A stretch of DNA of 34,244 nt from the NCBI RefSeq assembly GCF_000716595.1, contig NZ_JNXC01000051.1, positions 1-34,244 on the forward strand, written 5' to 3'. A model generated the notes under the pieces. It saw only the letters and a list, made by a program, of their open reading frames with translations, did no database searches and was not told where the DNA came from. Source of the stretch: Saccharothrix sp. NRRL B-16314 (GTDB lineage: Bacteria; Actinomycetota; Actinomycetes; Mycobacteriales; Pseudonocardiaceae). Position 1 is the first letter of the stretch. The number at the start of each line of letters is the position of its first letter. This document shows positions 8,017-17,098 of the stretch, piece after piece. A program made the translations under genes and the position numbers.

Positions 8017-9042
8017 TCACCGGTCGCGCGGACCGGTGGTGGAGGCTCGTTCGACGAGTTGCACGGGCAGCACGTGCGGGGTGTCGGGGGACGGCTGCCC
8101 GGTCACCTTCGCGAGCAGGCGGTCGACGGCGACGGCGGCCTTGCCGCCGATGTCCTGCGCGATGGTGGTCAGCTTCGGGGTGATGTAGGCGCTGACGTCG
8201 ATGTTGTCGAAGCCGACGACCGAGATGTCCTCCGGCACGGCCGTGCCGGCGTCCTTCAGGCCGTCGATCAGCCCGATCGCCAAGATGTCCGCTGTGGTGA
8301 AGACCGCGGTCGCCCCGGGGTGGGACGAGCGCAGTCGCCGCGCCAGTCCGACACCGTCGTCGTAGGTCGTGTTGACGATCTCGATCGGACAATCCATTTC
8401 GGACAGACCTCGGTCGTCGAACGCCGCGCGGAACCCCAGGAACCGTTCGTGCACCACGCCGACGTCGGTGAACGCCGGACCCGCGAAGACGATGTCGCGG
8501 TGACCCAGGTCGAGCAGGTGCGCGGCGGCGAGGCGGGCGCCGGTGAAGTCGTCGGAGCGGACTCCCGTGGTGAGGGGGTTGGTCGAGTAGCTGTCCACCG
8601 CGAGCACCGGCGTGGTGCCGATCACCGCCTTGTCGAGGCCGTCGATCTCCTCGTCGAGGAAGCCGAGCAGCAACGCGCCGTCGAGGCTCCACGAGCGCAG
8701 GGCTTCGGCGATCTCGGCGCGTTCGGCCACGCCGCGCAGCAGCAGGTGGTAGCCGTGCCGGCGCAGGCCGCGCTCTATGTGGCCCAGCATCGCGGTGTTG
8801 TGCGGACTGATGGCCAGGCTGTCCTCGGTCGCGGCCGGCACCAGCAGGCCGATCATGAGGGAGCTGCGGGCAGCCAGGCTGCGGGCGGGAGCGTTGGGCA
8901 CGTAGCCGAGTTCCGCGACGATCCGGCGCACCCGGTCGACGGTCTCGGCCGACACGCGGGCGCGCTTGCCGTTGATCACGTTCGACACCGTCATGATGCT
9001 CACGCCCGCCGCCTCGGCGATGTCCTTCAAGGTCACCCGCAC
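8017..9042 (-). CDS. LacI-family transcriptional regulator of the alpha-glucan locus
   Basis: 341 residues, GTG start at 9042 with AGGAG 16-20 nt upstream (GTG 9036 is two codons further in). The N-terminal HTH reads VTLKDIAEAAGVSIMTVSNV, and the hinge with ARSLAARSS follows near residues 55-62; this is textbook LacI/GalR. The rest is a periplasmic-binding-protein-like effector domain ending about residue 335. It should bind a palindromic operator and release it on binding an oligosaccharide. It is divergent from the GH13-ABC-GH87 operon, with a palindrome TAGCGCTA between them, so local repression of that operon is the natural reading. The open frame continues far upstream in antisense to the GH13 gene; that extension is an artefact of high GC. 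Confidence 0.92.
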   Translation of the reverse strand: MRVTLKDIAEAAGVSIMTVSNVINGKRARVSAETVDRVRRIVAELGYVPNAPARSLAARSSLMIGLLVPAATEDSLAISPHNTAMLGHIERGLRRHGYHLLLRGVAERAEIAEALRSWSLDGALLLGFLDEEIDGLDKAVIGTTPVLAVDSYSTNPLTTGVRSDDFTGARLAAAHLLDLGHRDIVFAGPAFTDVGVVHERFLGFRAAFDDRGLSEMDCPIEIVNTTYDDGVGLARRLRSSHPGATAVFTTADILAIGLIDGLKDAGTAVPEDISVVGFDNIDVSAYITPKLTTIAQDIGGKAAVAVDRLLAKVTGQPSPDTPHVLPVQLVERASTTGPRDR

Positions 9043-9087
9043 CGGCCCGCTCTCTCCTCTCACCTTCCGCGGACGCCGGGTTCGTCG

Positions 9088-9117
9088 TTGACACCCCCGC
9101 CGCGGCGCGGTTAGTGT
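9088..9117 (+). promoter_or_regulatory. Candidate sigma-70-type promoter of the alpha-glucan operon
   Basis: TTGACA at 9088-9093, an 18-nt spacer, then TAGTGT at 9112-9117 (TANNNT). The transcript would start near 9124, about 90 nt before the GTG of the GH13 gene, and just before the TAGCGCTA palindrome. Confidence 0.6.
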
Positions 9118-9132
9118 CGCACACCACGCAGA

Positions 9133-9144
9133 TATAGCGCTAAA
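9133..9144. promoter_or_regulatory. Candidate LacI-family operator (central TAGCGCTA)
   Basis: The 8-bp perfect palindrome TAGCGCTA (9135-9142) with a central CG, flanked by A/T, in an otherwise very GC-rich gap between the divergent LacI and GH13 genes. LacI/GalR operators characteristically centre on CG. Its position about 10 nt after the predicted transcription start fits repression by road-block. Confidence 0.6.
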
Positions 9145-9213
9145 CCGACTCTGACCGGCAACGATCGGTTCATTTGTCGTGCGCTGTCGATCATCAACGA
9201 GGGGGACGAGATC

Positions 9214-10839
9214 GTGACGACGGACGGCCGGGGGTCTCACCGGCAGTGGTGGAGGAGCGCGGTGATCTACCAGATCTACCCGCGCAGCTTCGCCGACTCG
9301 AACGGTGACGGCACGGGCGACCTGAACGGGGTGCGCACCAGGCTGCCGTACCTGCGGGACCTGGGCGTGGACGCGATCTGGTTCACCCCGTGGTACGCCT
9401 CGCCACTGGCCGACGGCGGCTACGACGTGGCCGACTACCGCGCGATCGACCCGGCGTTCGGCACCCTCGCCGACGCCGAGGCGTTGATCGCCGAAGCCGC
9501 CGACCTGGGCATCCGCACGATCGTCGACGTCGTCCCCAACCACGTCTCCAGCGAGCACGAGTGGTTCAAGGCGGCGCTGGCGGCCGGGCCGGGTTCGCCG
9601 GAGCGTGCGCGGTTCTGGTTCCGGGAGGGCCGGGGCGAGCACGGCGAGCTGCCGCCGACGGACTGGGTGTCGAGCTTCGCGGGCGGCACGTGGACGCGCG
9701 TGCCGGACGGCCAGTGGTACCTGCACCTGTTCGCCGCCGAGCAGCCGGACCTGAACTGGAATCACCCTGACGTGCGACGCGAGCACGAGGACGTGCTGCG
9801 GTTCTGGTTCGACCGCGGCGTGGCGGGCATCCGGGTCGACTCGGCGTCGATGCCGGTGAAGGACCCGGCGTTCCCCGAGGTTCCCGAGACGTACGAGGCG
9901 GGCGGGCACCCGTTCATCGACCGCGACGAGCTGCACGGGATCTACCGCGGCTGGCGTGCGGTGGCCGACTCCTACGAGGAGCCGAGGGTGCTGGTGGGCG
10001 AGATCTGGCTGGACGACCGGCAGCGCTTCGCCCGCTACCTGCGGCCCGACGAGATGCACTCGGCGTTCAACTTCGACTTCATGGCCCGCCCGTGGGACGC
10101 CAAGGAGTTGCGCGAGTCGATCCAGTACACGTTGGACGCACACGCCCCCGTGGGTGCGCCCGCGACGTGGGTGCTGTCCAACCACGACGTGACCCGGCCG
10201 GTGACCCGGTACGGGCGCGCGGACAGCTCGTTCACCTTCGCGGCCAAGCGGTTCGGCACGCCCACCGACCTCGCGTCGGGCGAACGGCGGGCCAGGGCGG
10301 CGGCGTTGCTGACCGCGGCACTGCCCGGCGCGCTGTACGTCTACCAGGGCGACGAGCTGGGCCTGCCGGAGGTGGAGGACCTGCCGCTGGACGCCCTCCA
10401 GGACCCGATGCACTTCCGGTCCGGGGGCGTCGACCCCGGTCGCGACGGGTGCCGCGTGCCGCTGCCGTGGACCCGCTCGGGTCGCACGTTCGGGTTCGGC
10501 CCGGACGAGTCGGACGCCCCCGCCTGGCTGCCGCAGCCGGCCGCCGGGTGGGGTGAGCGCTCGGTCGAGGTGCAGGACTCGGACCCGCGGTCGGTGCTGG
10601 CGCTCTACCGGGCCGCCCTGGTCCTGCGCCGGTCCGAAGCCGCGCTGCGCGGAGAGGACTTCGCCTGGCTCGACACCACCGAGGCCGTGCTGGCCTTCAC
10701 CCGCGACGACGTGGTGTGCGTCGTCAACCTCGGCACCGCGCCGGTGCCACTGCCCGACCACCGCGAGGTGCTGCTGACCAGCACCGACCTTCACGGTGAC
10801 CACCTGCCCGCCGACGCCGCCGCCTGGCTGCGCACCTGA
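9214..10839 (+). CDS. GH13 alpha-glucosidase (cytoplasmic, oligosaccharide-cleaving)
   Basis: 541 residues, GTG start with GAGGGGGA upstream. All four GH13 regions are present: DVVPNH at 105-110, GIRVDS at 205-210 (nucleophile Asp209), GEIW at 262-265 (acid/base Glu263) and SNHD at 322-325 (transition-state stabiliser Asp325). The opening WWRSAVIYQIYPRSFADSNG is typical of oligo-1,6-glucosidase/alpha-glucosidase-like enzymes. No signal peptide, so it should cleave imported alpha-gluco-oligosaccharides in the cytoplasm to glucose. First gene of an operon with a sugar ABC transporter and an extracellular GH87 enzyme, hence nigero-oligosaccharides are likely substrates, although GH13 linkage specificity cannot be read from sequence alone. 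A paralogue lies at 17198-18766. Confidence 0.92.
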   Translation: MTTDGRGSHRQWWRSAVIYQIYPRSFADSNGDGTGDLNGVRTRLPYLRDLGVDAIWFTPWYASPLADGGYDVADYRAIDPAFGTLADAEALIAEAADLGIRTIVDVVPNHVSSEHEWFKAALAAGPGSPERARFWFREGRGEHGELPPTDWVSSFAGGTWTRVPDGQWYLHLFAAEQPDLNWNHPDVRREHEDVLRFWFDRGVAGIRVDSASMPVKDPAFPEVPETYEAGGHPFIDRDELHGIYRGWRAVADSYEEPRVLVGEIWLDDRQRFARYLRPDEMHSAFNFDFMARPWDAKELRESIQYTLDAHAPVGAPATWVLSNHDVTRPVTRYGRADSSFTFAAKRFGTPTDLASGERRARAAALLTAALPGALYVYQGDELGLPEVEDLPLDALQDPMHFRSGGVDPGRDGCRVPLPWTRSGRTFGFGPDESDAPAWLPQPAAGWGERSVEVQDSDPRSVLALYRAALVLRRSEAALRGEDFAWLDTTEAVLAFTRDDVVCVVNLGTAPVPLPDHREVLLTSTDLHGDHLPADAAAWLRT

Positions 10840-10858
10840 TCGACACTGGAGCGAGACG

Positions 10859-12241
10859 ATGAAGTCCCCCACAGCGCTGTCCCTGCCCGCCAGACTCGCG
10901 ACCGCCGCGATCGTGCTGCCCCTGGTGCTGAGCGCGTGCGGCTCCGATCCCGACGACCAGGTGGGCTCCGACGGCAAGGTCGTCATCACCGTCGCCATGG
11001 ACTCGGGCCTGGAGAAGGCCGCGATCGACGCGTTCGACAAGCGCGTCGAGCAGTTCGAGGCGGCCAACACCGACGTCGACGTGCGCTCCCAGGAGTACAC
11101 GTGGACCGCGGCGTCGTTCACCGCGCAGCTCGCCGGCGGCACGATCCCCGACGTGTTCACCGTGCCGTTCACCGACGGTCGAGGTCTGATCGAGCGCCGG
11201 CAGATCGCCGACGTCAGCGACCAGGTCGCCAAGCTGCCGTACGCCGGTTCGCTGAACCCGAACGTCGCCGCGGCCGGGCAGTCCGCCGACGGCAAGCAGT
11301 GGGCCGTGCCGATCGCCGCCTACGGCCAGGCGCTGCACTACAACCGCACCCTGTTCACCCAGGCCGGGCTCGACCCCGACAAGCCGCCGACGACGTGGGC
11401 CGAGGTGCGCTCCGCGGCCAAGCAGATCACCGAGCGCACCGGCCAGGCCGGGTACGCGCAGATGACGTCGGGCAACACGGGCGGCTGGATCCTCACCACG
11501 CTGGACTACGCCTTCGGCGGTCGCATCGAGCAGGTCGACGGTGACAAGGCCGAGGCCACTGTCGACACCCCGGAGATGGCCGAGGTGCTCGACGCGCTGC
11601 GCGCCATGCGCTGGGAGGACAACAGCATGGGCGCGAACTTCCTGTACGACTGGGCGGGCATCAACCAGGACTTCGCCGCCGGACGGATCGGCATGTACGT
11701 GTCCGGCGGCGGCAACTACGGCAACCTCGTCACCCAGAACGGCCTCAAACCCGAGGACTACGGCGTCGCCGCCCTGCCGCTGGCCGACAAGCCGGACGCG
11801 GGCGTGCTCGGCGGCGGCACGCTCGCCGTGGTCAGCCCGAAGATCGGCGACCGCAGCAAGGAAGCCGCCGTGAAGTGGATCGACTTCTACTACATGGGCA
11901 AGCTGACCGACCAGGAGGCTTCGGTCGCCGACGCGAAGACGCTGGCCGAGACCAAGCAGCCCGTCGGCGTGCCGGCGCTGCCGGTGGTGGACCGCGCGAC
12001 CTACGACAAGCAGCGGGAGTGGGTCCGGCAGTACGTCAACGTGCCGCTGGACCAGATGACCCCGTACACGGCGAAGATGTTCGACCAGCCGCTGGTCACC
12101 GAGCCGACGCGGTCCACCCAGGACGTCTACAAGATCCTGGACCAGACGGTGCAGGCGCTGCTCACCGACCAGGCCGCGGACGTGCCCGCGTTGCTGGCCA
12201 AGGCCGATGCCGACGTGCAGGCCCAGATCGGCCGGGGCTGA
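10859..12241 (+). CDS. ABC sugar transporter, substrate-binding lipoprotein
   Basis: 460 residues. The signal peptide ends in a lipobox, LSAC with lipidated Cys27, so the protein is anchored to the outer face of the membrane. The mature part begins KVVITVAMDSGLEKAAIDAF and has the layout of family 1 extracellular solute-binding proteins for oligosaccharides (IPDVFTVPFTDG, AVPIAAYGQALHYNRTLF, FAAGRIGMYVSGGG). It delivers sugar to the two permeases encoded immediately downstream (1-nt gap to the next gene). No ATPase is encoded here. The preceding GH13 stop is 19 nt upstream; a weak GGAG precedes the ATG. Context indicates uptake of products of the GH87 enzyme. Confidence 0.93.
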   Translation: MKSPTALSLPARLATAAIVLPLVLSACGSDPDDQVGSDGKVVITVAMDSGLEKAAIDAFDKRVEQFEAANTDVDVRSQEYTWTAASFTAQLAGGTIPDVFTVPFTDGRGLIERRQIADVSDQVAKLPYAGSLNPNVAAAGQSADGKQWAVPIAAYGQALHYNRTLFTQAGLDPDKPPTTWAEVRSAAKQITERTGQAGYAQMTSGNTGGWILTTLDYAFGGRIEQVDGDKAEATVDTPEMAEVLDALRAMRWEDNSMGANFLYDWAGINQDFAAGRIGMYVSGGGNYGNLVTQNGLKPEDYGVAALPLADKPDAGVLGGGTLAVVSPKIGDRSKEAAVKWIDFYYMGKLTDQEASVADAKTLAETKQPVGVPALPVVDRATYDKQREWVRQYVNVPLDQMTPYTAKMFDQPLVTEPTRSTQDVYKILDQTVQALLTDQAADVPALLAKADADVQAQIGRG

Positions 12242-12242
12242 C

Positions 12243-13214
12243 GTGGTCGTCCGGTCCCGGTCCCGCGTGGCGGCGGTCCCGCCGTCGCCACGCGGTCCCC
12301 GCCCGCCACGGCGTCGACGGCGCACGCCGGTGACGTGGGTGCGCCGCGGCGGGTTGAGCACGCTGGTGTTCCTGCTGCCGCTGCTGCTGGTGTTCGGGTT
12401 CTTCTCCTGGGCGCCGATCGTGCAGTCGGTGGTGATGAGCTTCCAGCGCACGAACCTGATCGGCCCGGCGGAGTTCGTCGGCCTGGACAACTTCGCCCAG
12501 GTGCTGTCGGACCCGCTGCTGTGGACAGCGTTGCGCAACACGGTGTGGTTCGCGCTGCTGGCGCTGCTGTTCGGCTACCCGGTCCCGCTGGTCGCCGCGG
12601 TGCTGATCAGCGAGGTCCGCCACCGCAAGGGGCTGTTCAGCGCGCTGGCGTACCTGCCGGTGGTGATCCCGCCGGTGGTCGCGGTGCTGCTGTGGAAGTT
12701 CTTCTACGACGCGAGCCCGACCGGCGTGTTCAACACGGCGCTGGGCTGGGTCGGCCTCGGTCCGTGGCAGTGGCTCCAGGACCCCGGCAGCGCGATGCCC
12801 TCGCTGGTGCTGGAGGCCACGTGGGCCGCCGCGGGCGGCACGGTGATCATCTACCTGGCCGCGCTGGCCGGCGTGCCCGCCGACCTGTACGAGGCCGCGG
12901 AGATCGACGGTTCGGGCATCTGGCGCAAGGTCTGGCACGTCACGCTGCCGCGGCTGCGCGGTGTGCTGCTGGTGACGTTCATCCTCCAGATCATCGGCAC
13001 CGCGCAGGTGTTCCTGGAGCCGTTCCTGTTCACCGGCGGCGGTCCCGCGAACTCGACCACGACCCTGCTGCTGCTGATCTACGACTACGCCTTCGCCAAC
13101 AGCCTCGGCGGCGACTACGGGGCGGCCACCGCGTTGAGCATCATGCTCGCGGCCGTCCTGGCGCTCTTCTCCGCCGCGTACTTCCGGCTGACGAGATCCT
13201 GGAGTGCTTCGTGA
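12243..13214 (+). CDS. ABC sugar transporter permease 1 (MalF type)
   Basis: 323 residues with a basic, proline-rich N-terminal tail (about 1-36), then six transmembrane segments, the first at about 39-60. The cytoplasmic EAA loop, EAAEIDGSGIWRKVWHVTLP at 217-236, is the docking site for the ATPase. GTG 12243 is 1 nt after the stop of the binding-protein gene; GTG 12267 in the same frame is an alternative. It pairs with the next permease to form the membrane channel of a carbohydrate importer of the CUT1 class. The tail is unusually long and Arg/Pro-rich, which is common in actinomycete MalF homologues. Confidence 0.93.
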   Translation: MVVRSRSRVAAVPPSPRGPRPPRRRRRTPVTWVRRGGLSTLVFLLPLLLVFGFFSWAPIVQSVVMSFQRTNLIGPAEFVGLDNFAQVLSDPLLWTALRNTVWFALLALLFGYPVPLVAAVLISEVRHRKGLFSALAYLPVVIPPVVAVLLWKFFYDASPTGVFNTALGWVGLGPWQWLQDPGSAMPSLVLEATWAAAGGTVIIYLAALAGVPADLYEAAEIDGSGIWRKVWHVTLPRLRGVLLVTFILQIIGTAQVFLEPFLFTGGGPANSTTTLLLLIYDYAFANSLGGDYGAATALSIMLAAVLALFSAAYFRLTRSWSAS

Positions 13215-14071
13215 ACCGAGGTCTGGTCTCGCCCACCGAGTGGGCGACCGCCCGCACCCGGCTGGTGCTGCGCACGCTCCAAGGACTGCTGCTCGGCGGG
13301 CTGCTGCTCACCGGCCTGGGTCCCGTGCTGTGGCTGGCGAAGGCCGCCGTCACGCCGACCCAGGACACCCTGCGCACGCCCATCGCCCTGTTCCCCAACG
13401 GTGTCGACCTCACCAACCTGGTCACCGCGTGGACCCGCGTGGAGATCGACAAGTACTTCCTCAACACCGTGTGGCTCGCCGCCGGGTCGTGGGCCGTGCA
13501 GCTGGTGGTGGCCACGACCGCCGGGTACGCCCTGGCCGTGCTGCGGCCACGCTACGGCAGCCTGGTGACCGGCGTGGTGCTGGCGACCCTGTTCGTGCCC
13601 TCGATCGTACTGCTGGTGCCGCTGTACCTGACCGTGGTCGACGCCAACCTGATCAACACGTTTTGGGCGGTGTGGCTGCCCGCCGGCGCCAGCGCGTTCA
13701 ACGTCGTCCTCGTGCAGCGGTTCTTCGCCGGTCTGCCGCGCGAGGTGTTCGAGGCCGCCCGCGTGGACGGCGCCGGTCCGTTCCGGGTCTTCTGGTCGGT
13801 GGTGCTGCCGCTGTCGCGGCCCATCATCGGCGTGGTGTCGGTGTTCGCCGTCGTGGCCAGTTGGAAGGACTTCCTCTGGCCCCTGCTGGTGCTGCCCGAC
13901 CCGGCGGTGCAGCCGCTGTCCGTGCGCCTGCCCGCGCTCCAGCGCTACGTGGAGCTCGACGTGTTCCTCGCCGCCCTGGCGATCTCGTCGGTCATCCCCA
14001 TCGCGCTGTTCCTGGTGTTCCAACGGCTGTTCCTTAACGGCGGCGCGCTGGAGGGCGCGGTCAAGGGTTGA
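13211..14071 (+). CDS. ABC sugar transporter permease 2 (MalG type)
   Basis: 286 residues, GTG start overlapping the previous stop (GTGA). First transmembrane segment at about 23-44, further segments across the protein, EAA loop EAARVDGAGPFRVFWSVVLP at 181-200. It completes the CUT1 transporter with the preceding permease. The operon contains no ATP-binding subunit, so, as with many actinomycete CUT1 systems, a shared ATPase of the MsiK/MalK type encoded elsewhere is expected. The GH87 gene starts 48 nt downstream with its own Shine-Dalgarno, so it may be read through from the same transcript. Confidence 0.93.
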   Translation: MNRGLVSPTEWATARTRLVLRTLQGLLLGGLLLTGLGPVLWLAKAAVTPTQDTLRTPIALFPNGVDLTNLVTAWTRVEIDKYFLNTVWLAAGSWAVQLVVATTAGYALAVLRPRYGSLVTGVVLATLFVPSIVLLVPLYLTVVDANLINTFWAVWLPAGASAFNVVLVQRFFAGLPREVFEAARVDGAGPFRVFWSVVLPLSRPIIGVVSVFAVVASWKDFLWPLLVLPDPAVQPLSVRLPALQRYVELDVFLAALAISSVIPIALFLVFQRLFLNGGALEGAVKG

Positions 14072-14119
14072 ACCACGGTCCGTGGACGGGCCACCACCCT
14101 GCGGAGAGAGACAACAACG

Positions 14120-17092
14120 ATGTTGAGCAAGCTGTCCAAGAAAGGGCTCGCGGCCGTCACCACGACGGTGATGGTCGCCGGTCTGGTCACCCTGTCGAGC
14201 ACAGCCGCCCCGGCGGCACCGGCCACCTTCCAAGCCGAGTCGGCCACGCTGTCCGGCGGCGCACGCGTCGAGTCCGAGCACGCCGGCTACTCCGGCACCG
14301 GCTACGTCGGCGGCTTCACCGACGCCAACCGCGGCACGGCGGCGGCGACGTTCACCACCGATGCCACGGCCGGGCAGAACACCCTGACCTTGCGCTACGC
14401 CAACGGAACCGGCACGACGCGCAGCCTGACCGTGTCCGTCAACGGCACCGCCCGGCAGCTGTCGCTGCCCGCCACCCCCGGCTGGGCCTCGTGGGGCACC
14501 GTCAGCCAGAGCGTGCCGCTCAACGCCGGCGGCAACTCCATCGTCGTGTCCTACGGCGCGGGCGACAACGGGAACGTCAACCTCGACAACATCACCGTGG
14601 AGTCCGCCCCGGTCTCCGCCGGCGACCTCGAAGCCGAGTCGGCCACGCTGTCCGGCGGCGCGCGCGTCGAGTCCGAGCACGCCGGCTACTCCGGCACCGG
14701 CTACGTCGGCGGCTTCACCGACGCCAACCGCGGGACCGCGACGGCGACGTTCACCACCGGCAGTGCCGCCGCCGGCACCAGTGAGCTGACCCTGCGGTAC
14801 GCCAACGGCACCGGCACGACGCGGTCCCTGTCCGTGTCGATCAACGGCGCCGTCCGGCAGGTGTCGCTGCCCGCCACCTCCGGCTGGGCCTCGTGGGGCA
14901 CCGCGACCACGGCGGTGACGCTCAACGCCGGTGCGAACACGATCACGGTGTCCTACGGCTCCGGCGACAACGGGAACGTCAACCTGGACAACATCAAGCT
15001 GTCCGCCGTCGCACCGCCCACCATGACCACCACCACGGGGCCGGCGCCCGCCGGTTCCTACGAGCTGGAGACCGGCTTCCTGTCCGGTGGCGCGTCGGTG
15101 GTCACGAGCCCGTCCGGCGCGACCGGCACCGGGTCGGTGAGCCTGCCCGGCAACGGCGCGCGCGTCGTCCGCAGCATCAACCAGACCGGTGCGGGCAACG
15201 CCACCATCACGTTGCGCTACAACAGTTCCTCGACGCGCACGGTGACGCTGTACGTCAACGGCGTCAAGGGAACGCAGCTGTCACTGCCGGGCGGCGCCGG
15301 CTGGCGGACCACCACTCACGCGGCGGCGCTGCGCTCGGGGTTGAACCTCATCGGCTACCACGTCACGGGCGGCGACAGCGGCGGCGTTCAGGTCGACAAC
15401 ATCGCGGTCACCAACACGGCGGGCCTGGCCGCGCGTGGCGCGACCGTCCCCTACACCACCTACGAGACCGACACCGGCACCGGAACCCGGATCTCCGGCC
15501 GCACCTACACCACCGAAGCCGCCGAGGCGTCGGGCCGCAGCGCCATGAAGCTCACCGGCACCGGCCAGTACGTCGAGGTCCGGCTGACCAAGCCCGCCAA
15601 CGCCATCACCGTCCGCGCCGGCCTGCCCGACAACGCCGCGGGCACCGGCACCACCGCACCGCTCGCGGTCTACGCGGCCGGCACGAAGGTCGCGGACCTC
15701 GCGCTGACGTCCAAGTACAGCTGGATGTACGGCGACTACCCCTTCACCGCCGGCCCCGGCGGTGCCCGTCCGCACCGCTACTTCGACGACTCCCGCGTCG
15801 TCCTGCCCCGGACGTACCCCGCCGGAACGGTGCTGCGCCTGGCCAAGGACACCACCGCGACCAGCTACATCACCGTGGACCTCGTCGAGGCTGAAGTCGT
15901 CGACGGCCCGACCGCCGCGCCCGCCGGCTACCTCGACGTCACCAACCACGGAGCCCGGTCGGGCGACGGCGTGGACGACAGCGCCGCCATCCGCGCGGCC
16001 GTCTCCGCCGCACAGGGCACCGCCGCCCGCGGCGTCTGGATCCCGGCGGGGCAGTTCACCCTCGGCAGCCTCGTCCACGTCAACGGCGTCGACGTGCGCG
16101 GCGCCGGGATCTGGCACACGGTGCTGTCGGGCGCCAACCGGCGCGGCGGGTTCTACGTCGACGGCGCCGACACCACGCTGGCCGACTTCACCTTCGACGG
16201 CGACGTCACCACCCGCGACCCCGACGGAGCACCCGGCTCCGACGCGTTCATCGAAGGCGAGTTCGGCACCGGGTCGCTGATCTTCAACGTGGCCACCAAC
16301 CACGCGAAGGTCGGCCTGTGGATCAAGCAGGCGGACGGTCTGCTCGCGTCGGGCATGCGCGTGCGCAACACCATGGCCGACGGGCTGAACGTCAACGGCA
16401 ACACCACCAACGTCCGCGTCGAGCAGAGCGACTTCCGCAACACCGGCGACGACGCGCTGGCCATGTGGTCCTGGGAGGCGGCGGGCACCGTCAGCCGCAG
16501 CGTGTTCGCCTTCAACACGGTCTCGCTGCCCATCCTCGCCAACGGCGTCGCGATCTACGGCGGCACCGACAACCGCGCCGAGGACAACCTGATCACCGAC
16601 ACCGTGTTCAACGGCGCCGGCGTGATGCTCTCCACGTGGCACGCGTCCATGCCGTTCAACGGCACCACCACCGTGCAGCGCAACACCCTCACCCGCACCG
16701 GTACGCGCAACTGGGACTGGCACACCCACACCGGCGCGGTCTGGTTGTTCGCCGAACGAGCCGACATCACCGGCGCGGTCGTGCTGCGCGACCTGGAGAT
16801 CAACGACAGCAACTACCACGGCCTGCTGCTGAGCTGGAACAAGGCCGTGCAGAACCTGACCGCGTCCAACGTCAGGATCAACGGCACCGGCGGCGCCACC
16901 GAGACGTTCGACGACGGCGCCGGGACCGTGACCAACGCCGACTCCCACGGCATCCACTTCAACCTCGTGTCCGGTACGGGCCGCTTCGACGGCGTGACCG
17001 TCGCCGGGCTCAAGGGGACGGGCAGTCGCGGGATGGTCAACGACGAGAACCGCTACACCGTCCAGCGCGGAAGCGGCAACTCCGGCTGGTGA
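14120..17092 (+). CDS. Secreted GH87-type alpha-1,3-glucanase (mycodextranase) with tandem CBMs
   Basis: 990 residues, GGAGAG before the ATG. Sec signal peptide 1-35 (basic LSKKG, hydrophobic core, APAAPA). Then two nearly identical CBM35/6-like beta-sandwich modules (about 37-162 and 170-296), a Thr-rich linker, a third diverged module (313-432), a further beta domain (about 440-595), and a right-handed beta-helix from about 603 to the end. In the helix, MADGLNVNG (Asp754) and NTGDDALAMW (Asp777, Asp778) match the aspartate pattern I know from GH87 catalytic domains, with the 23-residue spacing. GH87 enzymes cleave alpha-1,3-glucan or mixed alpha-1,3/1,4 nigeran from fungal walls and dental-type mutan. 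Placement with an oligosaccharide ABC transporter and GH13 enzymes fits secreted depolymerisation. A generic pectate-lyase-like fold is the alternative. Confidence 0.85.
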   Translation: MLSKLSKKGLAAVTTTVMVAGLVTLSSTAAPAAPATFQAESATLSGGARVESEHAGYSGTGYVGGFTDANRGTAAATFTTDATAGQNTLTLRYANGTGTTRSLTVSVNGTARQLSLPATPGWASWGTVSQSVPLNAGGNSIVVSYGAGDNGNVNLDNITVESAPVSAGDLEAESATLSGGARVESEHAGYSGTGYVGGFTDANRGTATATFTTGSAAAGTSELTLRYANGTGTTRSLSVSINGAVRQVSLPATSGWASWGTATTAVTLNAGANTITVSYGSGDNGNVNLDNIKLSAVAPPTMTTTTGPAPAGSYELETGFLSGGASVVTSPSGATGTGSVSLPGNGARVVRSINQTGAGNATITLRYNSSSTRTVTLYVNGVKGTQLSLPGGAGWRTTTHAAALRSGLNLIGYHVTGGDSGGVQVDNIAVTNTAGLAARGATVPYTTYETDTGTGTRISGRTYTTEAAEASGRSAMKLTGTGQYVEVRLTKPANAITVRAGLPDNAAGTGTTAPLAVYAAGTKVADLALTSKYSWMYGDYPFTAGPGGARPHRYFDDSRVVLPRTYPAGTVLRLAKDTTATSYITVDLVEAEVVDGPTAAPAGYLDVTNHGARSGDGVDDSAAIRAAVSAAQGTAARGVWIPAGQFTLGSLVHVNGVDVRGAGIWHTVLSGANRRGGFYVDGADTTLADFTFDGDVTTRDPDGAPGSDAFIEGEFGTGSLIFNVATNHAKVGLWIKQADGLLASGMRVRNTMADGLNVNGNTTNVRVEQSDFRNTGDDALAMWSWEAAGTVSRSVFAFNTVSLPILANGVAIYGGTDNRAEDNLITDTVFNGAGVMLSTWHASMPFNGTTTVQRNTLTRTGTRNWDWHTHTGAVWLFAERADITGAVVLRDLEINDSNYHGLLLSWNKAVQNLTASNVRINGTGGATETFDDGAGTVTNADSHGIHFNLVSGTGRFDGVTVAGLKGTGSRGMVNDENRYTVQRGSGNSGW
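14231..15018 (+). repeat. Tandem duplication of a CBM-encoding unit (period 399 nt)
   Basis: The unit starting at 14231 recurs at 14630 with an exact in-frame offset of 399 nt (133 codons). The first ~120 nt of each copy are almost identical at DNA level, including synonymous positions, while the later part is more diverged. Each copy encodes one CBM35/6-like module of the GH87 enzyme. Confidence 0.9.
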
Positions 17093-17098
17093 ACCGGC

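Noticed and set aside
9043..11295. A very long upstream extension of the LacI reading frame on the minus strand
   Set aside because: It is antisense to the GH13 and binding-protein genes, whose motifs are unambiguous; the HTH begins at 9042 with a Shine-Dalgarno upstream. The open frame is a GC-bias artefact.
14073..14085. Palindrome CCACGGTCCGTGG before the GH87 gene
   Set aside because: Single-base centre, no hairpin, and unlike the TAGCGCTA operator candidate; probably chance in GC-rich DNA.
14231..15018. Direct repeats considered as a possible CRISPR array or mobile element
   Set aside because: They are long, in-frame, encode protein modules and have no spacer pattern.
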